DNA from: an uncultured Coriobacteriaceae bacterium
GTDB taxonomy: Bacteria > Actinomycetota > Coriobacteriia > Coriobacteriales > UMGS124
Assembly (NCBI GenBank): GCA_900555105.1
Contig: USJP01000028.1
Span: forward strand, 1-10,014
Reading direction: 5' to 3'
Length of the DNA: 10,014 nt
The translations under genes and the position numbers were made by a program. The stretch's first letter is position 1. Every line of letters begins with the position of its first letter. Shown here piece after piece: positions 1 to 6,356 of this stretch. The notes under the pieces were generated by a model. That model ran no database searches. It was not told the origin of the DNA and saw nothing but the letters and a program-made list of their open reading frames with translations.

Positions 1-131
1 ACGACCTCGCGGGTCTTGGCGCCTGCCTTGTATTCAAGTGCCACGAGGGCGAAATAGGTCACGAGCAGAAACGGCACGAGGCGCGGCGTGTCGAGCGCGG
101 CGTCGAGAAGACAATCCAAGAACAGGTCCAA
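1..131 (-). CDS. Putative 10-TM manganese/heavy-metal exporter, N-terminal fragment
   Basis: Only the first ~44 codons are inside the window; the gene continues past the left edge. On the minus strand the reading frame gives DLFLDCLLDAALDTPR, then a hydrophobic segment LVPFLLVTYFALVALEYKAG and AKTREV. The pattern 'LLDALLDTLKLLPFLFLTYLLMEYLEHKAG' is, from memory, typical of the N-terminus of the putative 10-TM heavy-metal exporter family (ArsP_2, PF11449), often called putative manganese transporter. I chose the TTG start at 131 because GGAAG lies 7 nt upstream and the protein then begins as family members do. A TTG at 173 would add 14 residues but has no well-spaced ribosome site. It would act in the cytoplasmic membrane. 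The family call rests on a short segment and could be checked only with the rest of the gene. Confidence 0.6.
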   Translation of the reverse strand, partial: MDLFLDCLLDAALDTPRLVPFLLVTYFALVALEYKAGAKTREV

Positions 132-381
132 AACAGGGCTTCCAATCCATTGTTGCGAAATGTCGTTATTCAAGGTAAGCCGTGTTTACCTCACGCCGGC
201 CCATCACGGCCCAATTGACCCAAAATATACATGTGAACGCCTGTTTGAGCTGGTAAATGTGCATATCAACATATGAGCAAGCAATCAGATGACGCTGAGA
301 ATCCTGCTCCCCACAAGCCTTGCGCATGCGTATACTTGACACATTGCTTTTTACCGCCTCCTCACGAGAAACGGGTTCGCC
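132..381. other. Divergent intergenic region between metal exporter and membrane protein genes
   Basis: About 250 bases without a convincing gene separate two divergently transcribed genes. It is clearly more AT-rich than its flanks around 220-280. For the plus-strand gene, TATACT at 331-336 is a possible -10 about 46 bases before the ATG, without a good -35. TTGACA at 336-341 has no -10 at the right distance. For the minus-strand gene, TATATT (complement of 224-229) is a possible -10, again without a clear -35. An inverted repeat at 173-191 is listed separately. Short open frames here have no ribosome site or recognisable protein. Confidence 0.5.
173..191. repeat. Inverted repeat AGGTAA-N7-TTACCT, possible operator
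   Basis: A perfect 6-bp inverted repeat (173-178 and 186-191) with a 7-base spacer lies 42-60 bases before the preferred start of the exporter gene. It also lies downstream of the candidate -10 for that gene. Position and symmetry fit a repressor site for a metal-responsive regulator such as a DtxR/MntR-type protein. It does not match a specific published box well, since the DtxR-type AGGT...ACCT arms are closer together. A chance repeat of this size is possible. Confidence 0.3.
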
Positions 382-888
382 ATGATTTTTGTCATCCTTA
401 TTTTCCTGGGCATCATCATTGCCGCCGTGGTGCTGCGCCGCGCCGGTGTGGGGATGGGCGACTCCGACTCGCAGATTGATTCGGTGTACGAGCTGCTCGA
501 AGACGAGGCCAAGCCGTCCTCCCGGGGCAAGCTTGTCGCGAAGATGAAGTGGCTCACGAGCATTCCCATGCCCGACAAGACGGAAGGGTGCTTTGTCATT
601 CTCACCTATGAAGACAAGAAGACGATGAAGTCGTCGATGAACTCGTATCTGCACTGCCTGGTAGGCAAGTCGTCCAAGGATGAGGCCGCCGCCGCTGCGC
701 GTCATCTGAGCGGCGCGGGCAGCCCCACGATTGCACGCGACATTTCGGCTAAGCGTCCCTTTGTGGTGGCGCTTTTGGCCTGCGAGGACTATGGCATGGA
801 CATCGAAGACTGCGAGCGCGCCCTCAAGCGCGTCTTCAATGACGAACGCCTCGTCAAGACTGCGCCCGCCAAGACCAAGAGAGCGTAG
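382..888 (+). CDS. Hypothetical membrane-anchored protein
   Basis: A 168-residue protein I do not recognise. Residues 1-18 (MIFVILIFLGIIIAAVVL) form one strongly hydrophobic segment followed by RR, so it is probably anchored by its N-terminus with the rest in the cytoplasm. The remainder is soluble and mixed charged: a short linker, a globular part with KMKWLTSIPMPDKTEGCFVI (55-74), an Ala-rich stretch (AAAAAR) and a basic tail (KTAPAKTKRA). The stop is 9 bases before the next plus-strand start, so the two are very likely one transcription unit and may work together. The ribosome site is weak (AGAAACGG). It is real by codon bias and by the tight spacing; its function is unknown. Confidence 0.75.
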   Translation: MIFVILIFLGIIIAAVVLRRAGVGMGDSDSQIDSVYELLEDEAKPSSRGKLVAKMKWLTSIPMPDKTEGCFVILTYEDKKTMKSSMNSYLHCLVGKSSKDEAAAAARHLSGAGSPTIARDISAKRPFVVALLACEDYGMDIEDCERALKRVFNDERLVKTAPAKTKRA

Positions 889-897
889 CGATTCATC

Positions 898-2592
898 ATG
901 GGAATGCTTGAGCTGCATGTGCTGAGAAGCGGCGACAAGGGTTCGTGCGCCGCCGTGCGTCTGGCGGGCGCCGAAGAATTTGCCTGCGTCGACTGCGGCA
1001 TCACGGGCACGACGTTTGCTGACGCATGCGCGCAGACGGGGCTCATTCCGTTCAAGGTTCAGGCGTTCCTCATCACGCACTGCCACTCCAACCAGGTCAA
1101 AGGCCTCAAGTCGACGCTGACGTGGTTGCAGAAGCGCGGCGTGGTGCCTCAGGTGTACGTTGAGCCGGGGGTTCTGGCTGCAAGCCCTGTGCTCCAAGAG
1201 CTGCAGGGTATTGCCGACGTATGCGAGTTCCACACCAAGCAGCCCTTTTGGGTGGGCGACGTGTGCGTGCGGCCCTTCCGCACCTTCCACAACAACGAGG
1301 ACAAGGGCAGCTGCTACAACTTTCGCTTCGAGACGCGTGCCTCGGGCGATGAGCAGACCGACTCGCTCGTGCTGCTCTCCGACGTGGGCGTGTTGAGCCG
1401 CGAGGCGCAAAGCGAGCTGCCCCATGCGCGCCTGCTTGCCATCGAGGCCAACTACGACGTGGGCCTGCTTGACGAAGCGGCCCAGGCCAATCCCCAGGTG
1501 CGCTTTGCGGTGGACGTGCGCGGCAATTTCTCGAACGCCCAGGCGGCCTCCACGGTGGAGGCATACGCGTGGCCGGGCCTCAAGGATGTCGTGGCGCTGT
1601 ACCTGTCGCGACAGTACAACGCGCCAAGCCGCGCGACCGCGGCCATCGAAGCAGCGCTTGAGCAGGCAGGATGCAAGGCGCGCGTTGCCTGCGCCTCGCC
1701 CGATGAGACGCTGAGCGTGCTGCCGGAGAGCGAATCCGCAGGCGATGGCAACGGGACGGTGCCTGAAAAGCCCGCTGTAGAGAGCGCTGCTGCTGAGATG
1801 CCCTGCGTTGCGGGCGGCGTTGCTAATATGACCGCTCCCGAGGCATCTGTCTCCGAGATGCCGGGTTGTAATGCTTCTGCCGAGACGCCCGCTCTCGAAA
1901 CGCCCGTCACGGTGGCAGCTGGCGCTTGCCCAGTCAAGGACGAGCCAGTTTCTGAGCAGCTCGCTGCGGGGGAAGCCCTTGTTGAGCCGATTGCTTCGGG
2001 CACACCTGCCGGTGATGGGCTCACTGACAAAGACCCAATTGCAGAGATGCCAACCCTTGAGGCGGCCCTTGAAGCAGCGGCGTCTGAGGCGTGCGTTTTT
2101 GAAACGCCTGCTCATGAGGTCGGAGTGGAAACGACTGCTTCCGAAAGGTCTTTTGAGTCGTCCGCCCTTGAGGAACCCGCTCCTGAGCAGCCCGCCGTCA
2201 TGCAACCCGCTCCCGAAGAGCCTGCCGTTGCACAACCCGCCCCCGAGCAGCCTGCACACGAGCCGCCGGCGTCTGAGACCCCCGCACCTTACTCCGCTCC
2301 CGAGGACATTCTCCTGCCTGAGCAGGCTCAGGAGATGGGCTATGTCGACTTGCGGGGGCTGCTTGATCTCTGGGTGCAACAGGGCCGCCTGGCGGAGTCT
2401 CTCGCCATTTCAGCCGAGGACCTCCTGCGTGCCCTCACTGCGGCCGGCATGCTCGACCCGTGTGACACAATGCCCACTGACGAGGGCATTGTGCTGGGTG
2501 TTTGGGCTGCCTTCGAGACCGAAGGCCTCGCCCCTGTCTTTGCCGCCTGCATGGCAGGCGAGCTTTGGGGGCGCGTGCAGGCTTTTCTCTGA
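898..2592 (+). CDS. YycJ-like MBL-fold protein with incomplete metal site and long Pro/Glu/Ala tail
   Basis: The 564-residue protein has three parts. Residues 1-~265 follow the YycJ/WalJ-type metallo-beta-lactamase fold: VDCGITG (31-37), ITHCHSNQVKGL (59-70), FRTFHNNED (127-135), LLSDVGVLS (159-167), AIEANYDVGLL (181-191) and LYLSRQYNAPS (234-244). The canonical HxHxDH is HxHxNQ here (H61, H63, N65, Q66). H131 and D162 are kept, but the late His of the 'HLS' motif is Tyr235 and the ESNHD-like His is Tyr186. Three site-1 histidines therefore remain while site-2 ligands are gone, and nuclease activity is doubtful. Residues ~270-475 are a low-complexity E/P/A-rich linker. Residues 480-564 form a folded C-terminal module (GYVDLRGLLDLW...GMLDP...MPTDEGIVLGVW) that faintly resembles a winged-helix of the KilA-C type; that is only a suggestion. 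The start ATG at 898 follows the upstream stop by 9 bases; ATG at 904 is an alternative. It converges on the ThrE-like gene with 16 bases between stops. Confidence 0.8.
   Translation: MGMLELHVLRSGDKGSCAAVRLAGAEEFACVDCGITGTTFADACAQTGLIPFKVQAFLITHCHSNQVKGLKSTLTWLQKRGVVPQVYVEPGVLAASPVLQELQGIADVCEFHTKQPFWVGDVCVRPFRTFHNNEDKGSCYNFRFETRASGDEQTDSLVLLSDVGVLSREAQSELPHARLLAIEANYDVGLLDEAAQANPQVRFAVDVRGNFSNAQAASTVEAYAWPGLKDVVALYLSRQYNAPSRATAAIEAALEQAGCKARVACASPDETLSVLPESESAGDGNGTVPEKPAVESAAAEMPCVAGGVANMTAPEASVSEMPGCNASAETPALETPVTVAAGACPVKDEPVSEQLAAGEALVEPIASGTPAGDGLTDKDPIAEMPTLEAALEAAASEACVFETPAHEVGVETTASERSFESSALEEPAPEQPAVMQPAPEEPAVAQPAPEQPAHEPPASETPAPYSAPEDILLPEQAQEMGYVDLRGLLDLWVQQGRLAESLAISAEDLLRALTAAGMLDPCDTMPTDEGIVLGVWAAFETEGLAPVFAACMAGELWGRVQAFL
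2176..2265 (+). repeat. Three 30-nt in-frame tandem repeats in the MBL-protein tail
   Basis: Three successive units (2176-2205, 2206-2235, 2236-2265) encode PAPEQPAVMQ, PAPEEPAVAQ and PAPEQPAHEP. They are degenerate at the DNA level but keep the 10-codon period and start on a codon boundary. They sit inside a longer Pro/Glu/Ala-rich linker with looser ETPA/EMP/EEPA motifs, consistent with growth by slippage or unequal exchange and with an extended, flexible linker. Confidence 0.8.
2545..2590 (+). terminator. Candidate intrinsic terminator inside the 3' end of the MBL gene
   Basis: GCCTGCA (2545-2551) can pair with TGCAGGC (2576-2582), which is followed at once by TTTTCTCT up to the stop codon. 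The loop is long (24 bases). A competing compact hairpin, CGCCTGC-ATG-GCAGGCG (2544-2560), uses the same left arm. No other terminator fits in the 16-base gap between the converging genes, so this coding-embedded one is a reasonable guess but not certain. Confidence 0.3.
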
Positions 2593-2608
2593 TGCCCGCC
2601 GTGCGGCC

Positions 2609-4060
2609 TTATCCGTCGTAGCGCCAGCTCTTATCGGTAAGCATACGGGCGAGCGCCAGGCCGATAGGCAGGCAGAAGATGATGATCATCGCGCGCAGGC
2701 CCCACGACAGGGCGTCGCCTGCGTCGAGAATGCCCAGGTAGTACATCGCGCGGTACAGGTACAGACCCGGCACCATGATGACGATGGACGGCACGGTGAG
2801 GCTGATGCGAGGCAGCGTCATCTTGAGGCTCACGAACGATGCGAGAAGTCCTGCGATAAGTGCTCCGATGAGGGCGGCAGACTCAGGCAACATGCCGGCA
2901 AGGTCGATGAGTTCCAGGCGCGTCGTGTTGGCGACAAGGCCGATGCAGGCCGCCGTGAAGGCCATGCGCGGCGTCGAGTTGAACATGATGGAGAAGCCGA
3001 ACACACCGACGAAGCTCATGAGGCACCTGAGCAGGCAGGTTGACACGGGGTCGAGGCCCTGCGGCACGAACTCGTTGGGCGTGAAGCCCACAATCATGGC
3101 CACAATCCAGCCCGTGATGGTGGCGAGGAACACAATCGTGCCCGCATAGGTGAGCCGTTGCACGCCCGAGGCAAAGCGGAACTTCGCGAAGTCCAGCCCG
3201 CTTGTGATGAGCGGGAAACCGGGAATGACGAAGAGCAGGGCTCCGATATATCCCGCCTCGTGTTGGAACGCGTCGGGGATAAACAAAGACAGCACGCCAA
3301 GCGTGCCTAGGTAGAGAAGGCCGGCCAGTGCGACCGACACTATGTTTGCCCCGAAGTGGTTGAAGTGCTTCCTGCCGAGCGTCACGCGCGTGAAGTTGCC
3401 AAATCCCGCCCCGATGAGCGCGCCGGTCATCTCGATGAGGCCGCCGCCGAGCAAAAACACGAAGGCGAAGCACGCAAAGCCCGACGCCAGGCCAAGCTGC
3501 CAGGCGCTGTAGCGGGGCTTGCGATGCTCAATCTCGTCGAGCATCTTGTGGATGTCGTTTACGGTGAGCGTGTCGAGGTTGGCCTCAAGCTCGTCTTGGA
3601 AGCGCTCCATAATCTGGATGCGCTCGGTGTTGACCCCGGTCTTGGGCAGCGACACGACCTCGGTGAACGACGAGCGGCCGTCCGACACGGTGGAGTCGAT
3701 AGAGACGAGGCTGACGTCGGCCGTGCATGACACGCCGAGCAGCGAACCTACATGCTGCATGGTGGCCTCAACGCGATAGGCTCCGGTTCCGCTTGAGAGC
3801 ATGAGCTTGCCCGTGCGCGTCACGATAGACGACTTCGCGGTGATGCCGGCCTTGGTTGCCAGGACGTCGCCGTGCTCCTCCACCGTGGCATGCCAGTCCA
3901 TCTTGAGGCGATTGAATATCTCGTGGTGCGAAGAGGGGTCGTTCGTAAGCAGGCGATCGATGATGGTCTCAAGCTCTTTGTCGTGCTGGTTTTGAGCCGG
4001 TTGAGCCGTCTCCTGCCTGGTCGTCTGCATGGTCGCCGTACCCTGTTGCTCCTCGTTCAT
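2609..4060 (-). CDS. ThrE-family threonine/serine exporter-like membrane protein
   Basis: A 483-residue protein of the ThrE family, in which PF06738-type and ThrE_2-type halves are fused. The N-terminal ~180 residues are soluble and include the family-type LMLSSGTGAYRVEATM (about 86-101) and PRYSAWQLG before the membrane. About ten hydrophobic segments then follow, for example FACFAFVFLLGG, NIVSVALAGLLYLG, YIGALLFVIPGFPLITSG, the loop NSTPRMAFTAACIGLVANTTR and the last pair SIVIMVPGLYLYRAMYYLG / AMIIIFCLPIGLALA. The family exports small amino acids such as threonine and serine by proton-motive force, but substrates of most members are untested. I chose the ATG at 4060 because GGAG lies 5 nt before it; an upstream in-frame ATG at 4114 has no such site. 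It lies 63 bases downstream of the CapA-family gene on the same strand and may share its transcript. The first ~30 residues are polar, Gln/Thr-rich and poorly conserved-looking. Confidence 0.9.
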   Translation of the reverse strand: MNEEQQGTATMQTTRQETAQPAQNQHDKELETIIDRLLTNDPSSHHEIFNRLKMDWHATVEEHGDVLATKAGITAKSSIVTRTGKLMLSSGTGAYRVEATMQHVGSLLGVSCTADVSLVSIDSTVSDGRSSFTEVVSLPKTGVNTERIQIMERFQDELEANLDTLTVNDIHKMLDEIEHRKPRYSAWQLGLASGFACFAFVFLLGGGLIEMTGALIGAGFGNFTRVTLGRKHFNHFGANIVSVALAGLLYLGTLGVLSLFIPDAFQHEAGYIGALLFVIPGFPLITSGLDFAKFRFASGVQRLTYAGTIVFLATITGWIVAMIVGFTPNEFVPQGLDPVSTCLLRCLMSFVGVFGFSIMFNSTPRMAFTAACIGLVANTTRLELIDLAGMLPESAALIGALIAGLLASFVSLKMTLPRISLTVPSIVIMVPGLYLYRAMYYLGILDAGDALSWGLRAMIIIFCLPIGLALARMLTDKSWRYDG

Positions 4061-4123
4061 TCCTGCTCCCGCTGGTTTTGCGCATGAGTGCATGTGCATC
4101 CGAGCTGCTCGCACAGCCCTTCG

Positions 4124-5476
4124 CTAGCCTTTGATGGTAATCCCGGAGTTGCCAACGACTTCGGCGGTATGCTCCTGCATCCAGGCGAGGGCGTCGCTTC
4201 CCAGGCTCGACAGCAGGTAGTCGCCGGCGGCTTCTTCGGCGCTCATGTTGCTCACGAGGCGTACGTAGTCATCGGGCGTGCCGTCTGCCGAGTAGGTCCA
4301 GTATTCTACGAGTGGGGTCCAGGCAAGATTATCGATACGGACTGATCCGGAGGCAGATATCACAATATCGCAACTGAACATGCCCGAAAGCACCGTCTCG
4401 GGGTAGTCGGTATAACTGCTTACGAAGTCACCCATGCCGTAGACGCACGGCATGGTACCGCTGCCGTCTGCCCGAGGTACCTGCTCGAAGCTCTGAATGA
4501 CATGGGCATGGCTGCCGATGACCAGGTCGACCCCGGCATCGGCGCAGGTCTGGGCCACTTCACGCTGCCAGTCGTTGGGGACGCTTGTGTATTCCTCGCC
4601 GCCGTGCATGTACACCACCACAGCGTCGGCCGCCGCGCGGGCGCGAGCGTAGTCCTGCGCGAATGCGGCGCTGTCCCAGGGTACGGCGTAATAGTCGTTG
4701 GGCAGGTCGGCCTGGTCGTAGCCGTTCTGGCCGTAAGAATAGGAGAGGAAGGCGACCTTGGCACCCTTGCGTTCCACCACACGCACCTGCGCACGGTCCT
4801 CCTCGTCGGTGTAGCTGCCGATGAAGGCGATGTCCGGGTAGCCCCTCCACAGCTGCTGCATGTGCTCGATAGGGCCCGTCCAGTAGTCGTAGGTGTGGTT
4901 GGTGTTGGAGCTCACCACGTCAAATCCTGCATCTACCAGCGCCTGCGCCATGGAATCGGGCGTGTTGTAGCTGGGGTAGCCGCTCCAGTCCCAGTCGGTG
5001 TTTCCGCCCAGGACGGTCTCCTGGTTGACGAAGGCGATGTCAAAGCCGCTCACGATGGGCGCAATCTCGCGGTACAGGGGCGAGAAGTCGTACACGCCGT
5101 CGCCCGCTCCGGCGCCGCCCCACATCTCGGCAATCTCCAGGGTGCGCTCGTTGGCGAGGTTGTCGCCCACGGCGCAGAACGTGATGCGGGTGTCCCCCGA
5201 GTATGCAGGCGCGTCGCCTGTGCCCGGCGCCGCGATGTCGCCGGGAACCGCGGAGGTAACGAGATGGGCGGCATCCGAGCTCGCGTCTTCCGCCCCGCAT
5301 GCGGTGCAGGCAAGACCCAGCGTTCCCACGGCAGCGGTAGCCAGGTACGTCGAGAACGAGCGGCGCGTGAGCCCCTGCTGGCCGCGCGCGCAATCCTGGG
5401 TGTGGGACGCACCGCCACCTTGGAGCTCAAAACGAGAGCTGGCGTGTGTGTCGGGATGCTGCGCGGCGTGGTTCAT
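4124..5476 (-). CDS. CapA-family (PGA_cap) exported protein with Tat-like signal
   Basis: A 450-residue CapA-type protein (PGA_cap, PF09587), a calcineurin-like metallophosphoesterase-related fold found in poly-gamma-glutamate synthesis proteins and in many exported proteins of unknown role. Motifs appear in order: FCAVGDNLANE (100-110), FVNQETVLGG (149-158), VVSSNTNHTYD (187-197), YMHGGEEY (289-296), GSHAHVIQSFEQV (321-333) and YGMGDFVSS (346-354), the last replacing the usual G-N-F with G-D-F. The N-terminus has a long polar n-region, TRRSFS (37-42) matching a twin-arginine motif, a hydrophobic core, and LGLACTACGAED (53-64), where one of two cysteines could be lipidated although neither fits a perfect lipobox. 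It is probably exported folded and held at the outer face of the membrane. The start ATG at 5476 is preceded by GGAAGGA with a 5-nt gap; ATG at 5506 lacks a good site. No other capsule (capB/C) genes are seen nearby, so a role in polyglutamate synthesis should not be assumed. Confidence 0.9.
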   Translation of the reverse strand: MNHAAQHPDTHASSRFELQGGGASHTQDCARGQQGLTRRSFSTYLATAAVGTLGLACTACGAEDASSDAAHLVTSAVPGDIAAPGTGDAPAYSGDTRITFCAVGDNLANERTLEIAEMWGGAGAGDGVYDFSPLYREIAPIVSGFDIAFVNQETVLGGNTDWDWSGYPSYNTPDSMAQALVDAGFDVVSSNTNHTYDYWTGPIEHMQQLWRGYPDIAFIGSYTDEEDRAQVRVVERKGAKVAFLSYSYGQNGYDQADLPNDYYAVPWDSAAFAQDYARARAAADAVVVYMHGGEEYTSVPNDWQREVAQTCADAGVDLVIGSHAHVIQSFEQVPRADGSGTMPCVYGMGDFVSSYTDYPETVLSGMFSCDIVISASGSVRIDNLAWTPLVEYWTYSADGTPDDYVRLVSNMSAEEAAGDYLLSSLGSDALAWMQEHTAEVVGNSGITIKG

Positions 5477-5512
5477 GACGGTCCTTCCGGCCTGGGATTT
5501 TCGCATTCTTTG

Positions 5513-5542
5513 ATTCTAACCTTTCAAGACCGGGGCTGTCGC
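5513..5542 (-). promoter_or_regulatory. Candidate promoter for the CapA-family gene
   Basis: On the minus strand GCGACA (complement of 5537-5542) and TAGAAT (complement of 5513-5518) are separated by 18 bases. Each matches the sigma-70 consensus at four or five positions. Transcription would begin about 30 bases before the chosen start codon. Confidence 0.35.
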
Positions 5543-5566
5543 GAGACGGACCAATGGCTTTGCCTG

Positions 5567-5572
5567 TATGAT
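5567..5572 (+). promoter_or_regulatory. Candidate -10 element for the 5610-6221 gene
   Basis: TATGAT lies 37 bases before the chosen ATG, and no consensus -35 is seen at 16-18 bases. If it is the -10, the ATG at 5568 falls inside it and cannot be a start. This supports the start at 5610. Confidence 0.3.
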
Positions 5573-5609
5573 GCTTGCGACTGCAAAACAGCGAAGGAGC
5601 GTGGACAGC

Positions 5610-6221
5610 ATGGAGTTCGTAGGGTCAAACGACAAGCTCGGGGGCGAGAAGATTCGCCTCGCAGGTGATCGCGTGGCGAAGCCCACCCAGGAGAAGACTG
5701 CGCCGTTCCCCTGTGGCGTGCAGGGTATGGTGCCCTTGAGCACCAACAAGAAGGGCGGCGGCACGTTTACGACGTTCGTCTTCAAGGCGCCGCAGGACCT
5801 GGAGTGCCTGGAGAGTGTGATTGCCCAGCTCAACGCCATCATGGTGCAGGCGGAGGGGCTCGTTGACAACTGCCCGCTCGGCGCGTTTGAGCATGTGCGC
5901 ATTGGCGTGAAGAGCCCGGGCTACAAGTTCTGCCATGTGGAGTACGCGCCCGTGGACAAGCGCGGGTTTGCCATGGCGTGCCCCGTGTGCTTGCATGTGG
6001 AAGAGGACGTCGCGCCCCATGAGCCCGGCGACAAGAGTGCCGTGGTGGAGTTCGACCGTGAGGGTGCCATCGCGCGCGTGGCTGTGGACGTCTACCGCGA
6101 GGGCGGCTTCTTCTACCACGTGACCGCCATGCAGGAGGATGGCGCTCAGGGCCTGGCCGTTCACAAGGTGGAGACCGTCAACAAGAAGGGCGCGGCCAAG
6201 CTTCTCTATAAGCGCAGGTAA
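5610..6221 (+). CDS. Conserved-looking hypothetical protein with CxxC
   Basis: A 203-residue soluble protein that I cannot assign to a family. It has no signal peptide or membrane segment. It contains a Gly-rich, basic loop (STNKKGGGTFTTFVFKA, 44-60) and six cysteines at 35, 66, 88, 108, 124 and 127, the last two as ACPVCLH, which could bind a metal or form a redox pair. The second half is strand-rich with aromatic pairs (GGFFYHVTAM) and ends in a basic KKGAAKLLYKRR. The start ATG at 5610 has AAGGAG ten bases upstream; earlier in-frame ATGs overlap the promoter candidate. It is a single-gene unit, divergent from the CapA-family gene and ended by the strong hairpin at 6249-6290. Codon bias and flanking signals make it a real gene; the function is unknown. 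Confidence 0.8.
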   Translation: MEFVGSNDKLGGEKIRLAGDRVAKPTQEKTAPFPCGVQGMVPLSTNKKGGGTFTTFVFKAPQDLECLESVIAQLNAIMVQAEGLVDNCPLGAFEHVRIGVKSPGYKFCHVEYAPVDKRGFAMACPVCLHVEEDVAPHEPGDKSAVVEFDREGAIARVAVDVYREGGFFYHVTAMQEDGAQGLAVHKVETVNKKGAAKLLYKRR

Positions 6222-6248
6222 CTGGCCCGCGTGCTTTATCCATGGCGA

Positions 6249-6290
6249 ACGCACGGAAAAGGCGACCTGCAGGGCGCCTTTTCCGTGCGT
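6249..6290. terminator. Bidirectional terminator with 16-bp stem
   Basis: ACGCACGGAAAAGGCG (6249-6264) pairs perfectly with CGCCTTTTCCGTGCGT (6275-6290) around a 10-base loop. The core AAAAGGCG...CGCCTTTT gives a U-run in both directions, so it suits the convergent genes at 5610-6221 and 6357-6890. Its right arm merges into direct-repeat copy A. Its left arm and loop resemble the terminator at 7038-7086 (shared AAAAGGCG-CCTGCAGG), so it is probably a shortened duplicate of that element. Confidence 0.8.
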
Positions 6291-6348
6291 CGTATGCGCG
6301 CGTTGCGCCTTATGCCACCAGGAAGAACTTCACGAGGAAGATGGCGGC
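6282..6348. repeat. 67-bp direct repeat, copy A
   Basis: This stretch is identical to 7089-7155 except for one base (G at 6300 against T at 7107); the offset is 807. Similarity continues to the left with gaps into the terminators. In copy B the repeat includes the 3' end of the intact permease gene; in copy A the same codons are stranded. Similarity stops abruptly at 6348, eight bases before the stop codon of the cargo gene. Confidence 0.95.
6310..6348 (-). pseudogene. Stranded last 13 codons of an NCS2 permease gene
   Basis: On the minus strand these bases encode AAIFLVKFFLVA and a TAA stop, identical to the C-terminus of the permease encoded at 7117-8544. Nothing upstream in this frame resembles a permease, so this is a fragment produced by duplication. 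It arose either by insertion of the neighbouring cargo or by loss of the body of a second tandem permease copy. Confidence 0.85.
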
Positions 6349-6356
6349 CCTCTCGT

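Noticed and set aside
336..341. TTGACA as a -35 for the 382-888 gene
   Set aside because: The expected -10 position reads TCCTCA, which is not a promoter element.
2176..2265. CRISPR-like array
   Set aside because: The 30-base units are contiguous and in-frame, with no spacers; they encode a protein repeat.
166..2379. A 737-codon open frame on the minus strand
   Set aside because: It lies antisense to the membrane protein and MBL genes. The translation is Arg/Gly/His/Leu-rich with no domain pattern, as expected from the complement of GC-rich, E/P/A-rich codons.
1871..3043. A plus-strand open frame of 390 codons crossing two convergent genes
   Set aside because: It is out of frame with the MBL gene, then antisense to the ThrE-like gene, with Leu/Pro/Arg-rich meaningless sequence.
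4502..5668. A plus-strand open frame of 388 codons over the CapA-family gene
   Set aside because: The opposite strand holds a clear CapA-family protein with ordered motifs; this frame shows Val/Gly/Arg-rich noise.
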